Below, in pieces: positions 9,125-18,366 of a stretch of 64,000 nt of DNA. The notes beneath the pieces were generated by a model, which was given only the letters and a program-made list of their open reading frames with translations, did no database searches and was not told the DNA's origin. The DNA is from Bacteroidota bacterium. GTDB lineage: Bacteria; Bacteroidota; Ignavibacteria; Ignavibacteriales; Melioribacteraceae. The position numbers were made by a program, and so were the translations under genes. The stretch covers positions 22,546 to 86,545 of the forward strand of contig JAHISP010000029.1 in assembly GCA_018818165.1 (NCBI GenBank), in the 5' to 3' direction. Each line of letters opens with the position of its first letter. The stretch's first letter is position 1.

Positions 9125-10423
9125 ATGAAAAAACACATAATTATTTTTTTGTTTATTATAAATATTCCACTATTTTCTCAAATTAACACCAGTAATTGCA
9201 GTGTAGTATCATATTTGCCTATTGAATGGCAAGAATATCATGATATAGTTTTATTAAAAAACAATCTATTTCTTGTTTCTAAAAATCAACTTAGAGTAAT
9301 TGATATCTCTGATAAAGATAATCCAAAAATAATTGGTTCTTATACTCCAAATACTGGAGGAAGATGCTATAGTATGGTTGCGATTGATACAACTTTTGCG
9401 ATTCTAGGAAACGGTGAAAATGGTTTACTCGTGTTAAATATTGGAAATCCTTCTAATATATATGAAATGTATAGTCTAAAACTTGACTCTTTATGGGGTG
9501 AGATTAAAGGTATAAGTATTACAGATAAAAACCTTTTTGCAAGTGTTTATAGTTGGGATGGTTCTACTGGTGGTATCGCTCTTTTCGATATTCAAAATAT
9601 TGGAGATGTTCATCAAATAGATCATTATAAATTAGAGAATCATGTAATTTATGATTGTACTTCTTATGGCGGATATGTATATGCCCAAGGTTATTCGTCA
9701 AGTTTATTAGTATTACGGTTAGATGAAAATAAGAAATTATCTTTAATTTCAAGTGTTGAAACAAATGGACAGGCAATAGATATAGAATATCTAAATGATT
9801 TTCTTTATATCACAAATGGGTTAACCATGACAGGTGGTGAGTTCTTATTATTAGATTGTTCAAAACCAAGTATAACAAACATAACAAAGAAAATTAAAGT
9901 TGGGAATTGGTGTCGCGATGTTTCAGTGACTAACGAATTTATTTATGTTGCTACTGATGGAGTTGGAGTCGAGATTTATAAAAACACTCCAAATAGTAAT
10001 GTTATGAAAGTTGGTGGATTCTCATCTGATGGCTATACTTATTTAGTAAAAGCTTATGATAATTATTTTTATGTTAGTAATAATGAGAAAGGTTTATATA
10101 TTCTAAAGAATGACCTTAGCACTTCCATCAAAAATAACAATTTTAACATAAATACAGCAAATAAATTTGTGCTTGAACAAAATTATCCTAATCCATTTAA
10201 TCCTACAACCATCATAAGTTACTATATTCCTGAGAGTAGTTACGTCACAATTAAAATCTATGACGTATTGGGAAATGAAATTAAAATATTATTGGATCAA
10301 GTAAAACCAGCTGGGACTCATAATATCGAATTTGATGCGGAAGGATTATCTAATGGAATTTACTTTTATAAATTAATCACGAATAATTATTCAGAAGCAA
10401 AAAAAATGATTTTGCTAAAGTAG
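9125..10423 (+). CDS. LVIVD-like repeat protein with T9SS sorting domain
   Basis: A 432-aa exported protein. After a signal peptide ending near LFSQI, repeated segments such as LRVIDISDKDNPKIIGSY, LLVLNIGNPSNI and IALFDIQNIGDVHQIDHY match the LVIVD repeat pattern of a beta-propeller (about residues 35-330). The C-terminal about 85 residues are a type A T9SS sorting domain (LEQNYPNPFNPTTIISY, YDVLGNEI, GIYFYKL, KKMILLK). It follows the VIT-like cargo gene in the same direction, 67 bases apart, and may be surface-exposed with it. Partner or ligand unknown. Confidence 0.85.
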   Translation: MKKHIIIFLFIINIPLFSQINTSNCSVVSYLPIEWQEYHDIVLLKNNLFLVSKNQLRVIDISDKDNPKIIGSYTPNTGGRCYSMVAIDTTFAILGNGENGLLVLNIGNPSNIYEMYSLKLDSLWGEIKGISITDKNLFASVYSWDGSTGGIALFDIQNIGDVHQIDHYKLENHVIYDCTSYGGYVYAQGYSSSLLVLRLDENKKLSLISSVETNGQAIDIEYLNDFLYITNGLTMTGGEFLLLDCSKPSITNITKKIKVGNWCRDVSVTNEFIYVATDGVGVEIYKNTPNSNVMKVGGFSSDGYTYLVKAYDNYFYVSNNEKGLYILKNDLSTSIKNNNFNINTANKFVLEQNYPNPFNPTTIISYYIPESSYVTIKIYDVLGNEIKILLDQVKPAGTHNIEFDAEGLSNGIYFYKLITNNYSEAKKMILLK

Positions 10424-10511
10424 CATCAAAATTTAGACTGTTTTTGTTTCTAACTAAAATAAGTTTAATTAGAGTATTTGGACTATATTAAGAATATAAA
10501 ATGAATAAAAG

Positions 10512-11213
10512 ATGAAAAACAAAATAAAATGTGAAAATTGCAATTCTGAAAATGATTATTTCAAAATGAATTGCTCAAATTGTGGCTCATTACTTAGAGA
10601 TAAATATCCAAATATTGATTTATTTTCTTCAATTTGGCTTCTGATTGAAACTCCTTCAAAAGCATTAAAAAAAATAATTTATTCAGATCACAAAAATTAT
10701 TTACTTTTCCTTTTGGTACTTTTAGTTTCAAAACTAGTTTTAACTTCTTTTTTTGCACAATCAGTAATAATAAAACCAGTTGAATATCAATATTATTTGA
10801 GCATAAATTTTGGAATTGGATTTGGAATTATTCTTGCATTTATTCTTTTATTTCCATTATTGCAAAAAATTGTTCTTAAAAATAGAGGAATTCTAACACG
10901 GTATAAAGATAATCTAGCAGTTTTAGTCTTTTCGCAAATTCCTACCATACTTTTTTTACTAATACTTTTGCCAATAGAATTTGCACTGTTTGGAAAATAT
11001 TGGCTATTTTCAAATCCATCACCATTTATGATGAAAGAAACTGCAGCTTATGCATTTTCAATTATGGAAATACTTGTATTCATCTGGTCTTTAATCCTTT
11101 TGGGAATTGGTAATTTTATTCAATCGAACAGCAGGGTTTTTGCGTTTTTTATTACAATATTATTTCTATTTATTCTTATTGGTTTGCTGTTGTTTATACC
11201 TTATTTGGGTTGA
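10512..11213 (+). CDS. Yip1-like membrane protein with N-terminal zinc ribbon
   Basis: Integral membrane protein of unknown function. The N-terminus holds two CxxC knuckles (CENCNSENDYFKMNCSNCGS, residues about 7-26), a small zinc ribbon. After a soluble linker with SIWLLIETPSKALKKI, a segment typical of the YIP1/DUF family, five hydrophobic helices follow (about residues 64-82, 97-117, 135-155, 178-198, 205-230). Length is 233 aa. The downstream metalloenzyme gene starts within a few bases of its stop, so the pair is probably co-transcribed. No catalytic residues were seen. Confidence 0.75.
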   Translation: MKNKIKCENCNSENDYFKMNCSNCGSLLRDKYPNIDLFSSIWLLIETPSKALKKIIYSDHKNYLLFLLVLLVSKLVLTSFFAQSVIIKPVEYQYYLSINFGIGFGIILAFILLFPLLQKIVLKNRGILTRYKDNLAVLVFSQIPTILFLLILLPIEFALFGKYWLFSNPSPFMMKETAAYAFSIMEILVFIWSLILLGIGNFIQSNSRVFAFFITILFLFILIGLLLFIPYLG

Positions 11214-11218
11214 TATTT

Positions 11219-12118
11219 ATGCATTCTACATTAGTTATTTTTCTTGATGGAGTTGGTATTGGGAAAAATGATACACTAAAAAATCCGTTTTTTCAAAAGC
11301 AATTTAAATTTCTAAATGAAATATTTGGCGAAACTCCACATCTCGAAAATCAAAGTATTTCTAAAGGTAATAAATACATTTTTCCAGTTGATGCAAATAT
11401 GAATGTAGAAGGTTTACCTCAAAGTGGCACTGGACAGACTTCAATATTTTGTGGTGTAAATGCTTCTAAAATTGTTGGAAGGCATTTTGGACCATTTCCA
11501 TTTTCAACATTAAAACCTATCATAGAGACTGAAAATATCTTCAATTCATTTATTAAGAAAGGTTTGAAAGTAAATTTTGCAAATGCATTTCCACAAATCT
11601 TTTTTGACTATATAAATTCTGGAAGAAAAAGACTTAATGTTACAACTTTAATGGCTTTGGCAAGTGATGTGCAATTATTTGCTTTAGTAGATTTACTTAA
11701 CGAAAAGGCTATTTCCGCTGATATTACAAACAGACGTTGGAATACTAAAATGAGTTATAATATTCCAATTATTTCTCCTGAAACTGCGGCAGATAGGCTT
11801 CTCAAAATTACTTCTGAAAATCAATTTACACTTTTTGAATACTTCTTTACTGACCATCTAGGACATGGTAGAAATAAAGAGGATTTTGATATTCTGCTAG
11901 ATGATTTAGATAGATTCTTATTTAGAATAATTTCCAAAGTTGCTGATAATACCACGCTTCTTATATGCTCAGATCATGGAAATTTGGAAAACATTAGCGT
12001 AAAAGGGCATACAAATAATCCAACTCTTACAATTTCTGCTGGATTTGGCTCTTATAATCTGATGACAAAAATAAAAGATTTAAGTCAAATTAAATCAGCT
12101 CTTATTGATTTGTATTAA
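11219..12118 (+). CDS. Alkaline-phosphatase-superfamily metalloenzyme
   Basis: A cytosolic protein related to the metalloenzyme domain of phosphopentomutase and cofactor-independent phosphoglycerate mutase. The N-terminal metal ligand region reads FLDGVGIGKND, a probable nucleophile segment reads PQSGTGQTSIFCG (Thr or Ser near residues 75-80), and the C-terminal metal set is DHLGHGRN and CSDHGNLE followed by GHTNNPTL. About 299 aa, shorter than either phosphoglycerate mutase or phosphopentomutase, so substrate is unknown. I place the start at ATG 11219; an in-frame TTG at 11210 is an alternative overlapping the previous stop. Confidence 0.82.
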   Translation: MHSTLVIFLDGVGIGKNDTLKNPFFQKQFKFLNEIFGETPHLENQSISKGNKYIFPVDANMNVEGLPQSGTGQTSIFCGVNASKIVGRHFGPFPFSTLKPIIETENIFNSFIKKGLKVNFANAFPQIFFDYINSGRKRLNVTTLMALASDVQLFALVDLLNEKAISADITNRRWNTKMSYNIPIISPETAADRLLKITSENQFTLFEYFFTDHLGHGRNKEDFDILLDDLDRFLFRIISKVADNTTLLICSDHGNLENISVKGHTNNPTLTISAGFGSYNLMTKIKDLSQIKSALIDLY

Positions 12119-12162
12119 AAAGTTGTTAAAACATGAATAAATGTTAATTGGAATTGGAGATA

Positions 12163-14544
12163 ATGAAAAATTATCCACTAATAAAATATGTAATAGCATT
12201 TGTAGTTGGCATTATTGGTGAAAAATATCTACTAATACAAATTCCTTATAGTATTTCCATAATTATTATTCTCACACTTTTAGCAGTATTTTTTCATTTC
12301 AAAAAGAATAATTACATGTTAATTATTGTACTATTAATTAACAGTATGCTCTTTGGTGCAACTTATTCCATATTAAGGAATAATGGCGATGTTCAATATC
12401 CTTTTCAACAAACAAAAATTTCTGGAACTGAAATCTATGGAGAAATTAAAAATATAGAGTTGCTACATAACGATGAATTCAAATTGCTTGTTCAGTCGGA
12501 TTCTGTTATTGTGCATGATTCAACAACATTTATTAAAAGTAAATTTCAATGTAATATTTCAAGTGATAGTTACAATAAACTAGTGCGACTTTATTCTAGT
12601 TTAGATATTGGGAATAAAGTAAAACTAGTTGGAACTTTAAGAAAGGCAAAAGGGGAGTGCAATCCTGGAGAATTTGATTATTACAAATATTTACAATCTA
12701 AAGATGTTGTTGGAATAATCTACATTCGAGAAATTAAGGATGTAAACATTATTGAATCGTCTGTTAATATATTTCATAATCTAATTTTTGAAGGGAGAAA
12801 GTGGATTGCCAGTAAAATAAATATTTCACATAATGCTAAAACGGCATCGTTGTTAAAAGGACTTTTACTAGCTGATAGAAGCGAAATTGATTATGAAACC
12901 AAAGAGAGTTTTATAAATTCTGGAGTTATTCATGTGCTTGCTGTTTCTGGACTTCATGTTGGTTTTATTGTATTAATATTCATGTTTCTGTTCAGCCGCC
13001 TTTCTATTTATCCGCGTACATTTTTAATAATTATTGGATTGATTGGATTTTTGTTAATTACAAACTCACCAGCATCAGTTTTTAGAGCCACAATTATGAT
13101 TGTTGTTATGTTCTTAATTTACTTGTCAAACCGAAATTACAATTCAGTAAATGCGCTTGCAATTGCAGCGCTTATATTACTTTTAATTAATCCGAATGAA
13201 ATATTTAATCCGGGATTTCAGTTGTCGTTTTCTGCAGTTTTATCAATTTTAGTTGTATATCCAATTCTCAGCGAAAAAATAACTACGCAAAATAAATTCT
13301 TAAAATATTTAATGCTTTTTTGCGCGGTTTCTTTTTCTGCACAAATTGGAACACTTCCATTTACGTTGATGTATTTTCAAAAGCTTTCAATTATATCCTT
13401 GTTCGCAAATTTTTTGGTTATTCCACTTATTGCAATTATTGTTGGACTTGGAGTGCTAACAATTTCTGTTTCAACAATCTCTTCATTATTTGCGCTCTAT
13501 TATGGCTCAGCTAATATGTTAGTTACTGATTTATTGTTGATGATTGTTGATATTACCGGAAACTTAAAATATTCGTTTTTATACATTCCAAACTTTTCTT
13601 TTCTGGATGGAATAATATTTTATCTTTTCTTTTCTATAATTATTTATTCAATTAAGGAGTTTACAAATATTTATGCCACACTAATTCTATTTTTATTTGT
13701 TGGGTTAAATCTTTTCTATTTTCTTCAAATAGATGATAGGCAACTCTTGCCTGATGGTTTACTTTCAGTAGTTATGATTGACATTGGTCAAGGAGATGGA
13801 ATATTAGTAAAATTTCCAAACAATAAAATAGCTTTAATAGATGCTGGAAATGCTTCGTTGGAATTTGATAATGGTGAGAGAGTTATTGCGCCATTATTAA
13901 GACGATTTTCAATTAAACAAATTGATTATGGATTTATATCCCACGTTGATAGTGATCATTATAAAGGTTTTCTTTCTTTAATCAAAAATGGTTGGATTAA
14001 AGAAATATATAAGCCTAAGATTGATACATCTCAAAAAAAGGATGTGGATTTGGAGAAAATTATTTACGAAAATAATGTAAAACTTAATTATTATTCCAAA
14101 AAGAAGATGATTTTTGGAAATTTAGCTCTTTATATTTTGAACGATACAACAAACAGTGAATACAAACATTTTGACTCAAATAACCAAAGTGGAGTTATTA
14201 AAATTGTCCACGGGAAAAATACTTTTCTTCTAGTCGGCGATGCCGAAAAGGAATCGGAAAGATTGCTGATAGCCAATTATGGAAAATTTCTCGATTCAGA
14301 CATACTTAAAATTGGGCATCATGGCAGCAAATCAAGTTCATCACAAATATTTATTGATGCAGTTACTCCAAGTGTTGGACTTATTAGTGCTGGACAGAAT
14401 AATAGTTTTGGTCATCCAACAAAAATGATTGTGGATAGATTTACTAAAAGTAAAGTTAAGTTATATCGCACAGATATTGAGGGTGCAATTATTTTACAAT
14501 CAAATGGCGAAACAGTTAGAAAAGTTAATTGGCGGCAATTTTGA
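12163..14544 (+). CDS. comEC: ComEC/Rec2-family DNA uptake channel
   Basis: Predicted inner-membrane channel that imports single-stranded DNA in natural competence. The protein has an N-terminal membrane/OB region (DUF4131-like, to about residue 200), a central multi-helix Competence domain with the characteristic SGVIHVLAVSGLHVGF segment (about 245-260 in this start), and a C-terminal metallo-beta-lactamase domain with VMIDIGQGDGILV, HVDSDHYKGF and IGHHGSKSSSS. About 793 aa, a full-length three-domain form. The ATG at 12163 has GGAG just upstream; an upstream TTG at 12148 is less likely. No other competence gene is nearby. Confidence 0.93.
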   Translation: MKNYPLIKYVIAFVVGIIGEKYLLIQIPYSISIIIILTLLAVFFHFKKNNYMLIIVLLINSMLFGATYSILRNNGDVQYPFQQTKISGTEIYGEIKNIELLHNDEFKLLVQSDSVIVHDSTTFIKSKFQCNISSDSYNKLVRLYSSLDIGNKVKLVGTLRKAKGECNPGEFDYYKYLQSKDVVGIIYIREIKDVNIIESSVNIFHNLIFEGRKWIASKINISHNAKTASLLKGLLLADRSEIDYETKESFINSGVIHVLAVSGLHVGFIVLIFMFLFSRLSIYPRTFLIIIGLIGFLLITNSPASVFRATIMIVVMFLIYLSNRNYNSVNALAIAALILLLINPNEIFNPGFQLSFSAVLSILVVYPILSEKITTQNKFLKYLMLFCAVSFSAQIGTLPFTLMYFQKLSIISLFANFLVIPLIAIIVGLGVLTISVSTISSLFALYYGSANMLVTDLLLMIVDITGNLKYSFLYIPNFSFLDGIIFYLFFSIIIYSIKEFTNIYATLILFLFVGLNLFYFLQIDDRQLLPDGLLSVVMIDIGQGDGILVKFPNNKIALIDAGNASLEFDNGERVIAPLLRRFSIKQIDYGFISHVDSDHYKGFLSLIKNGWIKEIYKPKIDTSQKKDVDLEKIIYENNVKLNYYSKKKMIFGNLALYILNDTTNSEYKHFDSNNQSGVIKIVHGKNTFLLVGDAEKESERLLIANYGKFLDSDILKIGHHGSKSSSSQIFIDAVTPSVGLISAGQNNSFGHPTKMIVDRFTKSKVKLYRTDIEGAIILQSNGETVRKVNWRQF

Positions 14545-14642
14545 AGTTTTACACTAAAAAAATAAAATGGATGAATAATTTTTAGCTTTGTGTTTATCGT
14601 CTCATACTTTTAACTTTACAGTTGGAAAATAAAAATATAATA

Positions 14643-15659
14643 ATGCTAATAGAAAATAACGTTTCACTCAAACCATTTAACACTTTCAAAGTTGATGTTA
14701 TTGCAAAATACTTTGCAGAAGTAGCTGACCTCTCAGAATTAAAAGAATTATTAGATGATAAGAATTACATTTCGGAGAAGAGATTAATACTCGGCGGTGG
14801 GAGTAATATTCTATTCACAAAAGATTTTGATGGAATTGTTATAAAATTAAATAACTCAGAAATTGAAAAATTTCATGAAACTGATGAAGAAATATTTATA
14901 AAAGCAGATGCTGGTGTTGAGTGGGATAGTTTTGTGAAATACTGTGTTGATAACGGTTTGAGCGGTGTGGAAAACTTATCTTTAATTCCAGGCAATGTTG
15001 GCGCTGCACCAATTCAAAATATTGGTGCTTATGGCGTTGAAGTTAAAGATATAATTGATAGTGTCTCTGGTTTAATGTGCAACTCTGGATATTTTATAAC
15101 AATCCCAAACAACCATTGTAATTTTGAATATAGAAACAGCATATTTAAAAATGAGTTGAAAAATGAATTTGTAATTACTTCGGTTCTCTTTAAATTGCCA
15201 AAACAAAAGAAAGTAAATCTAAATTATGCTCCACTTAATAATTATTTTTCTGGAAAGAAAAAATCTGAAATAACTTCCAAAAATGTCAGAAAAGCTGTAA
15301 TATCAATTCGTAAAAGTAAATTGCCTGATCCCAAAATACTTGGAAATGCTGGTAGTTTTTTTAAAAATCCTATTATCTCAAAAGAGAAATATGAACAATT
15401 AATAAGTGAGTACTCTGATTTAAATGGATATCCCGAAAGTGAAACCAGTATAAAAATTTCTGCTGGTTGGTTAATTGAACAATGCGGATTAAAAGGGAAG
15501 CGAATTGGTAATGTTGGAGTTCACGAAAAGCAAGCTTTAGTAATTGTCAACTATGGAAATGCAACTGGAAATGAAATTGTAGAATTTTCAAAAATGATTC
15601 AAAATGAAGTAAAAAATAAATTTAATATACATATAAATAATGAAGTTAATATTCTTTAA
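14643..15659 (+). CDS. murB: UDP-N-acetylenolpyruvoylglucosamine reductase
   Basis: FAD enzyme that reduces UDP-GlcNAc-enolpyruvate to UDP-MurNAc in peptidoglycan synthesis. FAD-binding segments are visible: LKPFNTFKVD near the start, ILGGGSNILFTKDF, and LIPGNVGAAPIQNIGAYG (about residues 120-137). YRNSIFK follows, then the catalytic-serine segment GNAGSFFKNP and the C-terminal AGWLIEQCGLKGKRIG. The C-terminal NNEVNIL contains the usual catalytic glutamate. Full length for the type I (E. coli-like) form. The ATG at 14643 fits the family N-terminus; a TTG at 14622 would add seven residues. Neither has a clear Shine-Dalgarno. Confidence 0.95.
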   Translation: MLIENNVSLKPFNTFKVDVIAKYFAEVADLSELKELLDDKNYISEKRLILGGGSNILFTKDFDGIVIKLNNSEIEKFHETDEEIFIKADAGVEWDSFVKYCVDNGLSGVENLSLIPGNVGAAPIQNIGAYGVEVKDIIDSVSGLMCNSGYFITIPNNHCNFEYRNSIFKNELKNEFVITSVLFKLPKQKKVNLNYAPLNNYFSGKKKSEITSKNVRKAVISIRKSKLPDPKILGNAGSFFKNPIISKEKYEQLISEYSDLNGYPESETSIKISAGWLIEQCGLKGKRIGNVGVHEKQALVIVNYGNATGNEIVEFSKMIQNEVKNKFNIHINNEVNIL

Positions 15660-15675
15660 GAAATAATGGTGGAAA

Positions 15676-17064
15676 ATGAGTGATAATAATGAAAAACAAG
15701 GATTGGGCAAAATTGTAAATGAGTTGGTTCAGCCATTTATTGATTTAGCACATACATCTAGGGCACTATTTGGATTAAATCTTTCATATGTAATTGAAGG
15801 CTTAGTTTATTTTGGAATTGTTGGTTTACTGGCTATATTTTTTAATCAATATGTTGGACTTGACGATATTGATGCAGGCAGAATGGTTGGATTTTTAACA
15901 GCTGGAATTACAATTGCAATGCTGCTTCTTGGAGCAACAGTTGATTGGATTGGAATTAGAAAGGCAATTCTTATTGCATTGTTTTTTATGTTAGGTGGTA
16001 GAATAATTCTCGCTTTGTCACCTTCACTTGGAAGCACAGGACTTTGGGGTGGTGCTCATTTATTTTCAATTCTTGGTATAATTGGCGTAATAATCGGTTA
16101 TGGAATTTATCAACCTGCTGCGTATGCTGGTGTTAAACAATTTACTAATTCAAAAACATCTGCAATGGGTTATGCAATGTTGTATGCATTGATGAATCTT
16201 GGCGGATTTATTCCTGCACTAATTCAACCATCACTTCGTAAATCTTTTGGGATTGATGGAGTATTTTGGGCGTATTCAATTTTCACTGTTGTGGGAATTG
16301 CTGTAGTTGCAGTTGTAATGTCAAAAAAAGCTATAGCAAAAGCAATACAAGATGCAAAAGATTCTGAAACAGAAGTAGTAGAAGAGGAAGTTGATGAGAT
16401 GGGCGAAATGTCAGCAAAAGAAAAATTAAAATTCTATTTGAAAAATTTCCCAATTCGCGACAAACGTTTTATGTATTTTATCTTTATTCTAATTCCTGTT
16501 CAAACTCTTTTTGCGCACAATTGGCTTACATTACCTCTTTATACAAGTAGAGCTTTTGAAGGATTTGTAAGTGACAATTTCGATTTCTTCGTTAATTTAA
16601 ATCCATTATTAATATTTGTTCTTACTCCAGTTGTTACAGCACTTACTGTAAAAAAGAATACTTATTCAATGATGATTATTGGAACTTTTGTAATGGCATC
16701 TCCAACATTTATTCTTGCACTTGGACCAAATATTTATACTCTTATGGCATATCTAGTAATTATGACTATTGGAGAAGCGATGTGGCAACCAAGATTTTTG
16801 CAATGGGTTGCAGAAATTGCTCCTAAAAATATGACAGGAATTTACATGGGAATTGGTCAATTTCCTTGGTTTTTAACAAAAGTTATAACATCATTATATT
16901 CTGGATGGTTCTTAATGAACTACTGTCCAGAGGGATTAGCTCCAGCAGAAATGAATACAGAAATGATGTGGTTAATTTATGGTTTCATTGCAATACTTTC
17001 ACCAATAGGCTTAATTTTAGCTAAAGGTTGGATGCAAAAAGGGTTTAAAACTAAACATGTTTAA
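15676..17064 (+). CDS. MFS transporter
   Basis: A 462-aa inner-membrane carrier with about 12 hydrophobic helices arranged as two halves separated by a charged loop (about residues 215-255, rich in E, K and D). The segment GYGIYQPAAYAGVKQFTN followed by GYAMLYALMNLGGF resembles helices 4 and 5 of peptide/POT-like major facilitator proteins, but the classical ExxERFxYY motif is not seen, so the substrate is left open. ATG is preceded by GGTGGA. A hairpin follows its stop and the flavin reductase gene lies 75 bases downstream. Confidence 0.85.
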   Translation: MSDNNEKQGLGKIVNELVQPFIDLAHTSRALFGLNLSYVIEGLVYFGIVGLLAIFFNQYVGLDDIDAGRMVGFLTAGITIAMLLLGATVDWIGIRKAILIALFFMLGGRIILALSPSLGSTGLWGGAHLFSILGIIGVIIGYGIYQPAAYAGVKQFTNSKTSAMGYAMLYALMNLGGFIPALIQPSLRKSFGIDGVFWAYSIFTVVGIAVVAVVMSKKAIAKAIQDAKDSETEVVEEEVDEMGEMSAKEKLKFYLKNFPIRDKRFMYFIFILIPVQTLFAHNWLTLPLYTSRAFEGFVSDNFDFFVNLNPLLIFVLTPVVTALTVKKNTYSMMIIGTFVMASPTFILALGPNIYTLMAYLVIMTIGEAMWQPRFLQWVAEIAPKNMTGIYMGIGQFPWFLTKVITSLYSGWFLMNYCPEGLAPAEMNTEMMWLIYGFIAILSPIGLILAKGWMQKGFKTKHV

Positions 17065-17083
17065 TTAATAATATAAATAACAC

Positions 17084-17107
17084 TGAGGTTGTAATTTAGC
17101 AACCTCA
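17084..17107 (+). terminator. Hairpin after the MFS gene
   Basis: Inverted repeat TGAGGTTG (17084-17091) and CAACCTCA (17100-17107) around an eight-base loop, 19 bases past the MFS stop and before the flavin reductase. No T run follows, so it may be a weak terminator or a processing/stabilising hairpin between two co-transcribed genes. Confidence 0.45.
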
Positions 17108-17138
17108 ATAAATATGTGTGAAAGAGTAAAGGATATAT

Positions 17139-17696
17139 TTGAAAGATAATAAATACAAAATAGTAGCAATTATTGGAAGTGTCTCAAAAAATAGTTACAC
17201 TAGAAAATCATTAAAGCTAGCTGTTAATGAAATAGAAAAACATGATAATTTTAGTGTAACAATTATAGATCCAAGAGATTTTGATCTACCAAATCCTGGT
17301 TCTGGAATTATGAATGAAGACAGAAAAAGATTACAGCAAATTGTAGGTGAAGCTGATGGAGCTATACTTGCAACACCTGAATACAATGGAAGTTATAGCA
17401 GCGTTATTAAACTAGTTATTGAAAATCTTGGTTATCCATCTCAACTATGTGGCAAGCCAATAACACTCCTTGGAATTGCTGATGGAGAGATGGGGGCAAT
17501 AAAATCAATTGAAGCATTACGTGGTGTATGTGCTCATATTGGTGGACTAGTTTTGCCACATACAACTTCTATTTCTTATGTGAATCAAAAGTTTGATGTT
17601 AATGACAATTGTATTGATGAACAAACCGATAGGAGAATTAGAAGAGTAGGGACTGAATTAATAAAATATATAAATCAGTATATTGATAAAAGTTAA
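17139..17696 (+). CDS. NAD(P)H-dependent FMN reductase
   Basis: Flavodoxin-fold oxidoreductase of the NADPH-dependent FMN reductase family (185 aa). The phosphate-binding loop is GSVSKNSYTRKSL (about residues 13-25), and the flavin-contacting segment TPEYNGSYSSVIKLVIE is at about 79-95, followed by KPITLLGIADGEMGAIKS. It reduces flavin or quinones using NAD(P)H; the physiological substrate is unknown. The start is TTG at 17139 with AAAGGA about 7 bases upstream. A strong bidirectional terminator follows. Confidence 0.9.
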   Translation: MKDNKYKIVAIIGSVSKNSYTRKSLKLAVNEIEKHDNFSVTIIDPRDFDLPNPGSGIMNEDRKRLQQIVGEADGAILATPEYNGSYSSVIKLVIENLGYPSQLCGKPITLLGIADGEMGAIKSIEALRGVCAHIGGLVLPHTTSISYVNQKFDVNDNCIDEQTDRRIRRVGTELIKYINQYIDKS

Positions 17697-17721
17697 GGAA
17701 CAAGCCAAAAATATACAAAAT

Positions 17722-17754
17722 AAAAAACCAATCTAAATATTAGATTGGTTTTTT
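17722..17754 (+). terminator. Bidirectional intrinsic terminator
   Basis: Perfect 14-base stem, with left arm 17722-17735 (AAAAAACCAATCTA) and right arm 17741-17754 (TAGATTGGTTTTTT), loop AATAT. It has T tracts on both strands and sits between the convergent flavin reductase and LPP20 lipoprotein genes, so it should end both transcripts. Confidence 0.92.
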
Positions 17755-17776
17755 ATTTTAATTTCAAGAATATTTA

Positions 17777-18346
17777 CTAATTATTCTTTTTCCATTCTTC
17801 ATATTTTTGAATATCTGCTTCCATTTCTTTCATTGCATCTGTTGCACGAAAACGAGTATATAAATTATTGTTATCTTTAATTTTATTTAAAAATGCTTTT
17901 TGAGCAGCTCCAATTGGATATTCCATTAATACATAAGTCCTCCAATTTGAACCATCTTTCACAAATTTTTTCTCTTTAACTCTACTACCATTTAACTCGG
18001 TTGAAACAATAACTTTTGTAGCTTGAGTAAACTGGGATAGAAGTTCAGAATTTTCACCTTCACCAACTTCTTCTTCAAATTTCTTTTGCATTGAATTAAT
18101 TTTAGAAGTCATTGTTCTTCCAATTTTTGCACGAGCTTCAGTTTCAGCTTTATTTAAAGCCAAATCCATATCACGAGAAGTGGCAGAAGCAGCTTCAAAG
18201 ATATAATTCTCTGATGTTGGGGTATTTAAATACCATTCTGGAATATCACCAGTTTCAGTTTCGGAAAGGCTTTTTGAACCACCACACGAAAATAACAGAA
18301 GTGAAATTGTTAAAGCAGTAAAAATTAAAAGTGTGTTCTTTTTCAT
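17777..18346 (-). CDS. LPP20-family lipoprotein
   Basis: A 189-aa lipoprotein: signal peptide with lipobox LLFSC (Cys about residue 21), then PEWYLNTPTSENYIFEAASATS and a helical region (LALNKAETEARAKIGRTM) characteristic of the LPP20 domain, ending in a charged helix. Function of the family is unknown; members are envelope lipoproteins. It is the last gene of a minus-strand cluster with a COG3014-like lipoprotein and LpoB, probably one operon transcribed from about 20.4 kb. Confidence 0.85.
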   Translation of the reverse strand: MKKNTLLIFTALTISLLLFSCGGSKSLSETETGDIPEWYLNTPTSENYIFEAASATSRDMDLALNKAETEARAKIGRTMTSKINSMQKKFEEEVGEGENSELLSQFTQATKVIVSTELNGSRVKEKKFVKDGSNWRTYVLMEYPIGAAQKAFLNKIKDNNNLYTRFRATDAMKEMEADIQKYEEWKKNN

Positions 18347-18366
18347 AGTTTCCTCTTGTTAGTTAA